DNA from: Cryobacterium gelidum
GTDB taxonomy: Bacteria > Actinomycetota > Actinomycetes > Actinomycetales > Microbacteriaceae
Length of the DNA stretch: 64,000 nucleotides
NCBI RefSeq assembly: GCF_004403985.1
Contig: NZ_SOHL01000027.1
Coordinates: 248,373-312,372, forward strand
Reading direction: 5' to 3'
A program made the position numbers and the translations under genes. The notes under the pieces were generated by a model. That model searched no databases. It was not told the origin of the DNA and saw nothing but the letters and a program-made list of their open reading frames with translations. Positions 17,031 through 24,895 of the stretch are shown piece after piece; the stretch's first letter is position 1, and the number at the start of each line of letters is the position of its first letter.

Positions 17031-17789
17031 CTACCTCACCCCCATGAGGGCGTCGAGGGCCTGCCCGGTGAGAGAGGACACGATGCGCGGCAGGGCCACG
17101 AAGACCGTCGCTGCGAGGATCAGCGTGATAAGGATCTTGAGCGGAAAGCCGAGGGCGAACGCGTTGAGCGCGGGGGCGACCCGTGTGAGCAGGCCAAGGC
17201 CGGCATCCGCTAAAAAGAGCACCACAAGCAGGGGGCCGGCGATCTGCACGGCGGCGAGAAACATCTGGGTCGTGGCGGCGATCATGGCCTGCGCTGGCGC
17301 GGCGAGGTCCAGGCCCGAGCCCAGTGGAATGGCGGTGTAGCTGCGAAACAGGCCGCCGAGCACCAGTTGGTAGGCGCCAGAGGCGAACATCAACGCGAGC
17401 GCGGTCATGTGGAACAGTCGGGTGAACTGTGCGCCGTTGATCATGGACTGGGGGTCGAAGCCCTGCGCCATCTGGAATCCGCTGAACATGTCGATGAGCC
17501 CACCGGCCGACTGCACGGCGGCGAAGACCAGAAAAACCAAAAAGCCCAGGGTGGCACCGACCAGAATCTCCAGAATCAGGGCGCCGACGAAGCCGGCGGT
17601 GTCCTGGGAGACGTAGTCGGCGGTGACCCGCGGCGACACAGCCAGGGCCAGTCCGATGGCGAGCATGGCTTTGATCCGTGCGGGGAATGCGCGATAGGAG
17701 AACGGCGGCGCGATGACCAGAAAAGCGACCATACGCACACCGGCGAGCATGACCGCTTCGATCCAGGCGAAATTGAGGTTGAACTCCAC
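17031..17789 (-). CDS. fliR: Flagellar export protein FliR
   Basis: Membrane component of the FliP-FliQ-FliR export channel, 252 residues with about six or seven hydrophobic segments. The stretch PPFSYRAFPARIKAMLAIGL near residue 30 is characteristic. FliR is followed directly by flhB with no gap and preceded by fliQ with a one-base gap, the usual order. Confidence 0.94.
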   Translation of the reverse strand: MEFNLNFAWIEAVMLAGVRMVAFLVIAPPFSYRAFPARIKAMLAIGLALAVSPRVTADYVSQDTAGFVGALILEILVGATLGFLVFLVFAAVQSAGGLIDMFSGFQMAQGFDPQSMINGAQFTRLFHMTALALMFASGAYQLVLGGLFRSYTAIPLGSGLDLAAPAQAMIAATTQMFLAAVQIAGPLLVVLFLADAGLGLLTRVAPALNAFALGFPLKILITLILAATVFVALPRIVSSLTGQALDALMGVR

Positions 17790-17790
17790 G

Positions 17791-18066
17791 TCAGCCTCCG
17801 CCGAGCAGCGCGGGGATCTTTTCGAACAACTCGTTGGTGAACGCGACCGACTCGGCGATCATCCAGTGGCCGCAAATCAGCAATGCGAGGGACACGGCGA
17901 CGGCCTTGGGCACAAACGACAGCGTGACTTCTTGAATCTGGGTGATCGATTGCATCAGCGAGATGGCGAAGCCCACCACGAGAGCGGTGATGAGTACAGG
18001 GGCCGACAGTTTGGCGGCGAGAATGAGCGCCTGCAGACCGATATCCAGCACCGCATTGGTGTTCAT
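17791..18066 (-). CDS. fliQ: Flagellar export protein FliQ
   Basis: Two-helix subunit of the export channel, 91 residues, normal length. The motif SLMQSITQIQEVTLSFVPK is diagnostic. Starts as an ATGA overlap with fliP. Confidence 0.94.
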   Translation of the reverse strand: MNTNAVLDIGLQALILAAKLSAPVLITALVVGFAISLMQSITQIQEVTLSFVPKAVAVSLALLICGHWMIAESVAFTNELFEKIPALLGGG

Positions 18067-18923
18067 GTGGCCATCTGATAACTGCCGATGAGGCTCGTGA
18101 TGATGAGTCCCCAGCCGTCGACGAGAACGAAGAGCAGAATCTTGAACGGCAGGGAGATCATGACCGGCGGCAGCATCATCATGCCCATCGACATCAGCGC
18201 CGCGGAGACGACGATGTCGATGACCAGGAACGGGATGAAGATGACGAACCCGATGATGAAGGCGGCGCGCAGTTCGGAGATCATGAAAGCGGGAATGAGC
18301 GTCAGCAGGGTGACGTCATCGGGGTTGTCAGGGTTCGGCTGGTCGGCGGCCCGTGTCATCAGGGCAAGGTCTTCGCCGCGCGTGTTGGCGAGCATGAATT
18401 GCCGCAGCGGCTCCGAACCCAGGTTGAGCGCATCCGTAAAGTTCAGGGAACCGTCAAGGTAGGGCTGCAGGGCCACGCTGTTGATATCGGTCAGCACGGG
18501 CGCCATGATGAACAACGACAGAAACAGAGCGAGGCCGGCGAGTACCTGGTTCGGCGGGATGGACGGCAGCGCCAGGGCGTTGCGGGTCATTGCGAGCACC
18601 ACGAAGATCTTGGTGAAGCTCGTCATCATGAGCAGCAGCGCCGGCGCGACCGACAGCAGGGTAATACCGAGCAGGGTGACGATCGCCGAGGAGGGCGCCC
18701 CGTCGGGGCCGTTTATGTCGATGCTCAGTCCACCGCCGCCGGAGTCGGTCGGATCGGTCGGATCGGTCGGATTAGTCGGATTAGTCGGGTCGATCGGCAT
18801 GGCATGACCGGCCGTCGCCCCCAGCCAGAGCAGAATCGTCGTGATCACCACGATGAGCACGATCAGCAGGCCGATGCGGGCGGACGAGGCCCGGGAGACA
18901 ATCCGGTATGGTGCGGTGTTCAC
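18063..18923 (-). CDS. fliP: Flagellar export protein FliP
   Basis: Core channel protein of flagellar export. I chose the GTG at 18923, which overlaps the fliO stop (GTGA), giving 286 residues; a GTG at 18959 would add 12. A first hydrophobic segment is followed by an Asn/Asp-Pro-Thr repeat of about 20 residues, then the conserved FliP body (MMTSFTKIFVVLAMTRNALA and PPNQVLAGLALFLSLFIMAP). The repeat-bearing N-terminal region is presumably extracytoplasmic before the mature domain. Confidence 0.94.
   Translation of the reverse strand: MNTAPYRIVSRASSARIGLLIVLIVVITTILLWLGATAGHAMPIDPTNPTNPTDPTDPTDSGGGGLSIDINGPDGAPSSAIVTLLGITLLSVAPALLLMMTSFTKIFVVLAMTRNALALPSIPPNQVLAGLALFLSLFIMAPVLTDINSVALQPYLDGSLNFTDALNLGSEPLRQFMLANTRGEDLALMTRAADQPNPDNPDDVTLLTLIPAFMISELRAAFIIGFVIFIPFLVIDIVVSAALMSMGMMMLPPVMISLPFKILLFVLVDGWGLIITSLIGSYQMAT
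18745..18789. repeat. Five 9-bp repeats inside fliP
   Basis: Three TCGGTCGGA units and two TTAGTCGGA/G units in tandem. On the coding strand they give a Pro-Thr-Asp/Asn repeat between the signal-like segment and the conserved domain of FliP. In frame, so a length polymorphism rather than an on/off switch. Confidence 0.85.
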
Positions 18924-19381
18924 CGGCCCTGCCGAAGTAGTGCGGCGGTCTGGCGCCACGTCGACGGCGATAGGATCGACCCGGCAAGTGAAGCGGAGGG
19001 GGCGGGCTGCGCAACGCGAGCCGGGTCATCCGCTTCAGCGGCGGCAAGGGAACGTGCGAACTGCGCCGCCCGCGCCGATTCCGGCCCGCCCAACACCGAA
19101 ATGGCGGCGTCGAGGGTCGTCGGTGTTGCGGGCGTGAAGGGTTTCTCGTGCAGCACGGTCACGGCCTGTTCGGTCACGCCGAGAACGAGGCGCGTGCCCT
19201 CGACCTCGATGACGACAACGGATGCCTTCTGCCCGATGGGCTGACGGCCCACGACGGTCACCGGGTTGGCGACACCCAACGCGCGTGCCCCCCGCGACAG
19301 GCGTCGCTGCAGGTACCAGAGCAGTGCGAGAACCACGCCCAGCGACAGGACGACACGCGCCGCAACAATGAGGGTGTCCAC
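18920..19381 (-). CDS. fliO: Flagellar biosynthesis protein FliO-like
   Basis: 153 residues with a single N-terminal membrane helix (LIVAARVVLSLGVVLALLWY), a basic stretch, and the short beta-rich domain VVGRQPIGQKASVVVIEVEG typical of FliO, which assists FliP assembly. The sequence is poorly conserved in general; position between fliN and fliP supports the call. It begins directly after the fliN stop. Confidence 0.85.
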   Translation of the reverse strand: MDTLIVAARVVLSLGVVLALLWYLQRRLSRGARALGVANPVTVVGRQPIGQKASVVVIEVEGTRLVLGVTEQAVTVLHEKPFTPATPTTLDAAISVLGGPESARAAQFARSLAAAEADDPARVAQPAPSASLAGSILSPSTWRQTAALLRQGR

Positions 19382-20089
19382 TTACGACAGGCCATCCTTG
19401 ACATCGAGAATCTGGGTGATGCGCACGGCGTAGTCCTGGTCGACGACGACGATTTCGCCGTGCGCGATCAGACGGCCGTTGAGGAGGATATCGGCCGGTG
19501 CTCCGGCGGAGCGATCCAGTTCGATGACGGCACCCGGATTGAGCGACAAGACATCGCGCACGGACATGCGCGTGCGCCCGATCTCGACCGTCAAGGACAT
19601 TTCGACGTTGCTGATGCGCCCAAGGTTGCCCATGGCGGTGCGGTCTGGCGTCGAGCCTGGTCCGCCGACGAGCCCGTTTCGGCGCACGCGAATGGCAAAC
19701 CAGCCGGTCACGACCCCGCCCGCACTCAGTTCGAAAACCTCGGTGTCTTCGGCAGCGAACAGCGCCGAGGCGTCTTCGACCCGGGAGTCGCCGAGCACGC
19801 CGATTCCGAGCACGCCGGAGGCGCTCTCCAGGGCCGGACGCAGAACGTCCTGGCTGGAGACGAGCCTGGTGTTGGCACCGGCCGCGGCGTCGAGCGAGGC
19901 GGAGTCGCTGAGCACCACGGCCAGGTCTGCGGATGTCGTGCCCACAAACGAGGCCACCACGACCGAACCGAGGCGCGACGTCAGCTCCGCGCTGCCGGGG
20001 TGCGGCATCGCCTGCAGCGGCACCGTCGTGGGCAACACGCGAATGAGTGCGTCGACGGCGACTTCGGGAATGGATCGGGTAGAAATCAT
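19382..20089 (-). CDS. fliN: Flagellar motor switch protein FliN
   Basis: C-ring component. The C-terminal 80 residues (VEMSLTVEIGRTRMSVRDVL, GAVIELDRSAGAPADILLNG) form the SpoA domain that pairs with FliM. The N-terminal 150 residues are an additional domain, longer than enterobacterial FliN (about 137 residues total) and nearer in architecture to FliY/CheC-containing switch proteins, though I cannot see the CheC catalytic signature with certainty. ATGA overlap with fliM. Confidence 0.9.
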   Translation of the reverse strand: MISTRSIPEVAVDALIRVLPTTVPLQAMPHPGSAELTSRLGSVVVASFVGTTSADLAVVLSDSASLDAAAGANTRLVSSQDVLRPALESASGVLGIGVLGDSRVEDASALFAAEDTEVFELSAGGVVTGWFAIRVRRNGLVGGPGSTPDRTAMGNLGRISNVEMSLTVEIGRTRMSVRDVLSLNPGAVIELDRSAGAPADILLNGRLIAHGEIVVVDQDYAVRITQILDVKDGLS

Positions 20090-21045
20090 TGAGCTGTCTC
20101 CTCGGTATCAATGACGATGCAGGCCAGCCGGGAACCGTTGGTCCCGACGGCCGCGCGGGCCAGCGACTGGCCGTCGACGGTCAGACTGAGCGGACGATGC
20201 TGGGGATGCGGAATGTGCAGAACGTCGCCGACGGCCAGCGACAGAATGCGGCTGGGGAGCACGCGCGCCGTCTGGAGTCGCAGCGACAGGTCCACCGGCA
20301 CGGCGGCGATCTGGGCCTGCAGAAATTCGGCGGCGTTCGACGTGGTGCTCGTGGGGTTCGCTTCGCCGAGTTGCGGCATGAGGGCCGTGGCGGGAATCGC
20401 CACCGTCGCCGTGGCGGTGACCTTCTCCACCCGAATGGCGAAGGTCGCGACCACCATCAGGTCGCCGGTCGCGGCCGCCTGCGCGAACTGCGAGTTGTAC
20501 TGGATCGCCTCCACACCCATTTCGTCGACGATCAACGGGCCGAAGGAATAGCGCAGGTCTTCGAGGCTCTCAGCGATGAGCTTGCGAATCAGGGCCAGCT
20601 CGATTTGGGTGAAGTTGCGTTCGGCGGGAACCGGGCTGCTGCTGCTGCCACCGAGCATATGGTTCACCCAGGTGAGCGCCGATGTGGTCGGAAACTGAAT
20701 GACCGCGCGGGCTTCCAGGCCGGCGACCGTGCACAACACCATGGCGGTTTTCGGTGGCAGGGAACCCGCGTACTCGTCGTAGGTGGCCATGAGTACCTGC
20801 TCGCAGGTCACCATGCAGAGCACGCGCACGCGTGCAGTCAGCTGGGTGCCCCACTGCCGCGCAAAAGTCTCAAAGGCCAATTCCAGAACGCGCGCGTGTT
20901 CCCGAGCCAGGGTGGTGGGACGCCGAAAATCGTACAGCTCAATGTTCCTCGCCGCTTTAACGGGCGCACTGCTGTCGACCTGATCCTGGACTGTCACGTT
21001 GGCACTATCGGCCGGGGTGGCCGCAATGTTAGAAGCCTTTGCCAA
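20086..21045 (-). CDS. fliM: Flagellar motor switch protein FliM
   Basis: C-ring protein connecting FliG and FliN, 319 residues. The middle domain contains the GGSS motif (NHMLGGSSSSPVPAERNFTQ) and the C-terminal SpoA domain is present. The usual N-terminal CheY-binding peptide (LSQ-x-EIDALL) is absent: the first 30 residues are Ala/Ser/Asp rich, and a longer start is limited by the motB stop 14 bases upstream. No fliL gene lies between motB and fliM. Confidence 0.92.
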   Translation of the reverse strand: MAKASNIAATPADSANVTVQDQVDSSAPVKAARNIELYDFRRPTTLAREHARVLELAFETFARQWGTQLTARVRVLCMVTCEQVLMATYDEYAGSLPPKTAMVLCTVAGLEARAVIQFPTTSALTWVNHMLGGSSSSPVPAERNFTQIELALIRKLIAESLEDLRYSFGPLIVDEMGVEAIQYNSQFAQAAATGDLMVVATFAIRVEKVTATATVAIPATALMPQLGEANPTSTTSNAAEFLQAQIAAVPVDLSLRLQTARVLPSRILSLAVGDVLHIPHPQHRPLSLTVDGQSLARAAVGTNGSRLACIVIDTEETAQ

Positions 21046-21059
21046 CGGATGCGCTTATG

Positions 21060-21917
21060 TCAGTTCTCCGCCACCACGCCGGGAATGAGCGCCCGCACGC
21101 TGTCCGGCTGATCCGACAGCAGCACGATGTCGACCCGGCGGTTCTGTGCCATGTCGTCGATCGTGGACCCGCTGTTCGCCGGCTGGGCCGATCCGAAAGC
21201 GACCGCGGAGATCACTTCGCCGGCGACACCGCCCTGCTCGACCAGGCGACGCAAGACCTGGGTTGCCCGACTCGCCGACAGTTCCCAGTCGGTGGGGAAG
21301 GCCTGCGACTGGCCGTGTTTGTCGGCGTGCCCCTCGACCGAGATTCTTAGCCCCGTGGCTACGAGCGCCGGCGCCGCGGCTTCGAGAACCGCGGTCGCGG
21401 CCGCCGTCAGCTGGGCGCTGTCCGGTGCGAAGAACGTTTCGCTTCCGACCAGCCCGAGAGTCAGGCCACGGTCAGTGATGTGAAATTCCACCAGGTCGGC
21501 CACTCCCGCTGCGGTCAGGCTGGCGACGACGGCGGTCTTGATCTGATCGAGCTTCGCGACCTCCTGAGCAGCCGCTTGTGTGTGCTCCATCGCCTGCGCC
21601 GCGGTGTCGGCCGGATCGAGTGTGTCGGCCGAGTGAGTGACCTCGGTAGGCGATTCGCCCTTGGTGTCGACGAGGTCAGCCGGCACAACGACACCCTCGG
21701 CGGTATCGACCTTGCCCGCATCCACCGCTCCGAAACCGGTGGCCAGAGAGTTGGCGAGCTGATCGTACTTGTCCTGATCGACGGTCGACATGGCGAACAG
21801 CACGATGAACATACACATCAGCACGGTGACCATGTCCATGTAGGAGGCCATCCACCGTTCGTCGGGGTGAACGTCCTCCTCGTCGACCATCTTGCGGCGC
21901 CTGGCGCGCACACTCAT
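21060..21917 (-). CDS. motB: Flagellar stator protein MotB
   Basis: Peptidoglycan-anchored stator subunit, 285 residues. The single membrane helix carries the proton-accepting aspartate in SYMDMVTVLMCMFIVLFAMS (Asp at about residue 28). The OmpA-like peptidoglycan-binding domain is near residues 170-270: SVEGHADKHGQSQ and ELSASRATQVLRRL. The presence of Asp with a MotA/MotB-like sequence suggests proton drive, but ion choice is not proven. ATGA overlap with motA. Confidence 0.94.
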   Translation of the reverse strand: MSVRARRRKMVDEEDVHPDERWMASYMDMVTVLMCMFIVLFAMSTVDQDKYDQLANSLATGFGAVDAGKVDTAEGVVVPADLVDTKGESPTEVTHSADTLDPADTAAQAMEHTQAAAQEVAKLDQIKTAVVASLTAAGVADLVEFHITDRGLTLGLVGSETFFAPDSAQLTAAATAVLEAAAPALVATGLRISVEGHADKHGQSQAFPTDWELSASRATQVLRRLVEQGGVAGEVISAVAFGSAQPANSGSTIDDMAQNRRVDIVLLSDQPDSVRALIPGVVAEN

Positions 21918-22780
21918 GCTGCTGCGGGAAGGTCTTTGTCCTTACCCTTACCTTTGCCGTTGGCCTTGGACTTGCCGGTGGAACCGGCGGCATCCGCTGC
22001 GCTTTGATTGCCTTTGGCACCCGTTTTCGGTAACAGCTCAGCGGGGACCATGGCGCGCAGGCGTTCCCCGAGGAGTCGCGGCTGGCTGCCAGCCTGCACG
22101 GCGAGGGCGCCTTCCATGACGAGGGTCATCCGGTCGGCCTCGAGGTCGGCCAGGCGGCGCAGGCGTGAGCCGAGCGGCAGCCAGATGAAGTTGGCCGAGA
22201 GCAGGCCCCAGAGAGTCGCGACGAAGGCGGCCGCGATCATCGGTCCCAGTGTCGCGGGCGTATCCAGGTTCTCGAGAACGTGGGTCAATGACACGACCGT
22301 GCCGATGATGCCAACCGTCGGGGCGTACCCGCCGAGGCCGGTGAAGAATTTGGCCGCATTGCGATTCGATCGAGTCTTTGTCGCGATCTCGTCCTCGAGG
22401 AGCATCCTCAGTTCATCTCCGTCGGTGCCGTCGGCGATGTTCTGCAGCGCGCCGCGCAGGAACGGGTCGGCCACCTTGTCGGACTCCTGGTCGAGTGCGA
22501 GGAGTCCGGCGCTGCGAGCAGTTTCGGCCAGACCGACAACCTGGTCGATGACGGACTGCGGCGGCGTAGTCTTGCCGAGGAACGCTCCGGGTAGTGCCTT
22601 GAAGGCAGACGTGAAGTCCTTGATCGTGCCGCCAGCGAGGCCGACCGCGATGGTCGCGCCGAAGACCAAAATCATGGGCGCCGGCAGCAGGATAGACATG
22701 ACGGAGGAATGCTCGAGGGTGATCATGGCCACGAGCGCGCCGAAGGCGAGCACCAGGCCGATCAGGGTTGCGGGATCCAC
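21914..22780 (-). CDS. motA: Flagellar stator protein MotA
   Basis: Stator subunit, 288 residues, four membrane helices with the large cytoplasmic loop between helices 2 and 3. PTVGIIGTVVSLTHVLENLD at about residue 155 is diagnostic. The final 40 residues form a Lys/Gly-rich tail (KSKANGKGKGKDKD) not needed in other MotA proteins. GTG start shares one base with the flbD stop. Confidence 0.94.
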   Translation of the reverse strand: MDPATLIGLVLAFGALVAMITLEHSSVMSILLPAPMILVFGATIAVGLAGGTIKDFTSAFKALPGAFLGKTTPPQSVIDQVVGLAETARSAGLLALDQESDKVADPFLRGALQNIADGTDGDELRMLLEDEIATKTRSNRNAAKFFTGLGGYAPTVGIIGTVVSLTHVLENLDTPATLGPMIAAAFVATLWGLLSANFIWLPLGSRLRRLADLEADRMTLVMEGALAVQAGSQPRLLGERLRAMVPAELLPKTGAKGNQSAADAAGSTGKSKANGKGKGKDKDLPAAA

Positions 22781-23013
22781 TAGAGCTTCCTGGGGCCTCG
22801 CGGCAGGGCACCGGCGCTCGGATCATAGGCGAGCGCGATGACGTGGGCCCGATAGCTCGCGATCTTCTCGATGACATCGTCCATGGACTCGGTGACGATG
22901 AAGTTGGCGCCGTCAACCATGACCAGGGTGGTGTCGGGGTTGGCGTGGATGCGTTCGATCAGATCAGGATTAATCGCAAAGTGACTGTCGTTCAGCCGCG
23001 TAAGTACGATCAT
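22780..23013 (-). CDS. flbD: Flagellar FlbD family protein
   Basis: 77-residue protein beginning MIVLTRLNDSHFAINPDLIE, the standard FlbD start; the longer open frame to 23052 was rejected for that reason. Short FlbD/SwrD proteins in Gram-positive flagellar operons raise stator/motor power (SwrD in Bacillus); they are distinct from the Caulobacter FlbD regulator. First gene of the block that includes motA and runs to csrA, with a likely FliA-type promoter 45 bases upstream. Confidence 0.88.
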   Translation of the reverse strand: MIVLTRLNDSHFAINPDLIERIHANPDTTLVMVDGANFIVTESMDDVIEKIASYRAHVIALAYDPSAGALPRGPRKL

Positions 23014-23058
23014 CTGCTCATCCTGTCTCGAACGGCTCGAGGGAGACGTCACGCTGCA

Positions 23059-23086
23059 CTGTCGGCCGCCGCGCCGCTCATGTTAG
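23059..23086 (-). promoter_or_regulatory. FliA-type promoter of the flbD-motAB-fliM...csrA operon
   Basis: On the minus strand: CTAAC, 15 bases, then GCCGACAG. It differs by one base (GACAG for GATAG) from the pattern at three other flagellar units, with exactly the same spacing. It sits 45 bases before the flbD ATG. Confidence 0.6.
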
Positions 23087-23211
23087 CTAGGGCGCCGGGC
23101 CAGTTCGCCCCGAGCCCGCACGGAACAGCACCTCCGCGCACAAGGTTTCCATAAGGCCGTCAGGCCACGCTGTGCCATGAACTCATCTCAACGCACCGCT
23201 CTGGAGTGATT

Positions 23212-24894
23212 ATGACAACACGTAGGGAAATACTGCAGTTGGGCGCTGTGGGCGCCGTCGGCGCGATGAGCGCCCTCGGCATGGCCAGGATGTCGGACCC
23301 GGTCCCCACCCCCAGCCTGCTGGCGCCCGCGAACATGCCGGTCCCGTACGCGGGCGTATTCCGCCGCCCGCCCGAACTGGTGCCGTACGCCACGGGGTTC
23401 GACGATGGCGACCCGGCGCGGCCATTCGCCAAATTCGCCCTCACCGAGAAAATAGGGCAGGCCCAGATCCTTCCGGGGCTCTCCACCACCCTGGCGGGGT
23501 ACAACGGTATCTTTCCCGGCCCCACCATTCGGGTGCGGCAGGGCACCCGTTCCGAGGTGCGCATCCGCAACGCTTTGCCGGCAGCGGGGCTTCTGCACCC
23601 GGCGGCGTTCAACACCGTCACCCACATGCACGGCTCGGCGTCGTTGCCCCAGTACGACGGGTACGCCAATGACTTCACGGCTCCGGGCAAAGTCAAGAAT
23701 TACCAGTACCCCAACTGGCAGTCCGCGCGCACGCTCTGGTACCACGACCACAACCACTTAGTCACGAGCCAGAACGTGTATTCAGGACTCGCGGGTTTCT
23801 ACCCGATGTCGGACCGGTACGAGCAGGCGCAACTGCCGCAGGGCGAGTTCGACGTGCCGCTGATGATCTCGGACGCAATGTTCAACGCCGACGGCTCTCT
23901 GGGGTTCAACGACAACGGCCACGCGGGTCTGTGGGGCGACGTGATCATGGTCAACGGGGTGCCGTGGCCGACAATGAAGGTCAAGCCGCGCATCTACCGC
24001 TTTCGAGTGCTCGTGGCCTCGATCACACGCTCCTATCGACCCACCCTGTCCACCGGTGACCCCTTCTACGTCGTCGGCACCGACGGCGGCATGACGCCCA
24101 AGGTGGAGGCGGTGCAGTCCTGGCGGCAGGGCACGGCAGAGCGTTACGAGATCCTGATCGACTTTCGCAAGTACAGGGTCGGCCAGATGATCGAGATGCG
24201 CAACCTGAGCAACAAGAACAACGTCAGCTACGCCAACACGAACAAGATCATGCGGTTCGAGGTGGTGGCCGACTCCGGCTCCACGGCCGGGTCGATCTCC
24301 GCCATCCCCACGACCCTGGACGACGGCGGCTCGGCAAACCCCGAGCGCGGCGGCCTCGACGTGATGAAGCTGACCCCGGAGATGGCGGTGGCGAAGCGGA
24401 TACTTCGAGTGCAGCGCGAGGGCGGCGAGTGGACCATCAACGGGGAGACCTGGGAGGATGTGGCGGCCTCCGGGTTTTCCCGGTGCTTCGGCAGCCCGCA
24501 ACCGTACTCCGTCGAGCAGTGGACCATCACGAACGAGTCCGGCGGTTGGTTCCACCCGGTGCACATTCACCTGATAGACGCCAAGATCATCGCCCGAAAC
24601 ACCAACGGCGGCAAGCCGTTCCCCTGGGAGGGTGGGCCGAAAGACGTCTTCTACGCGGGAGAGAACGAGTCCATCACCATGCTGATGCAGTTCAACACCG
24701 GTGCCCACACCGGCGGGCGGTACATGGTGCACTGCCACAACCTGGTGCACGAAGATCACGACATGATGGTGCAGTTCTCGGTCGGCGACTGGCGAAACAA
24801 CGACCCGGTCAGCTCCGACTATCCGGTCGTGGACACCACGCCGATGGGCTCGTATCCGCCGGTGTATCGACCCGGGTTTGCGGCGGGAACCTGA
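23212..24894 (+). CDS. Tat-exported multicopper oxidase (CotA/bilirubin-oxidase type)
   Basis: Extracytoplasmic laccase-like oxidase, 560 residues. The N-terminus MTTRREILQLGAVGAVG is a twin-arginine signal. All four copper motifs are present: THMHGSAS (about residue 138), WYHDHNH (about 177), HPVHIHLID (about 448) and HCHNLVHEDHDMM (about 507), the last with His-Cys-His and an axial methionine. Substrate could be phenolics, bilirubin, Cu(I) or Mn(II). ATG 23212 is used; a GTG two codons earlier is less likely. It lies on the strand opposite the flagellar genes on both sides and is followed one base later by a lipoprotein gene. Confidence 0.9.
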   Translation: MTTRREILQLGAVGAVGAMSALGMARMSDPVPTPSLLAPANMPVPYAGVFRRPPELVPYATGFDDGDPARPFAKFALTEKIGQAQILPGLSTTLAGYNGIFPGPTIRVRQGTRSEVRIRNALPAAGLLHPAAFNTVTHMHGSASLPQYDGYANDFTAPGKVKNYQYPNWQSARTLWYHDHNHLVTSQNVYSGLAGFYPMSDRYEQAQLPQGEFDVPLMISDAMFNADGSLGFNDNGHAGLWGDVIMVNGVPWPTMKVKPRIYRFRVLVASITRSYRPTLSTGDPFYVVGTDGGMTPKVEAVQSWRQGTAERYEILIDFRKYRVGQMIEMRNLSNKNNVSYANTNKIMRFEVVADSGSTAGSISAIPTTLDDGGSANPERGGLDVMKLTPEMAVAKRILRVQREGGEWTINGETWEDVAASGFSRCFGSPQPYSVEQWTITNESGGWFHPVHIHLIDAKIIARNTNGGKPFPWEGGPKDVFYAGENESITMLMQFNTGAHTGGRYMVHCHNLVHEDHDMMVQFSVGDWRNNDPVSSDYPVVDTTPMGSYPPVYRPGFAAGT

Positions 24895-24895
24895 G

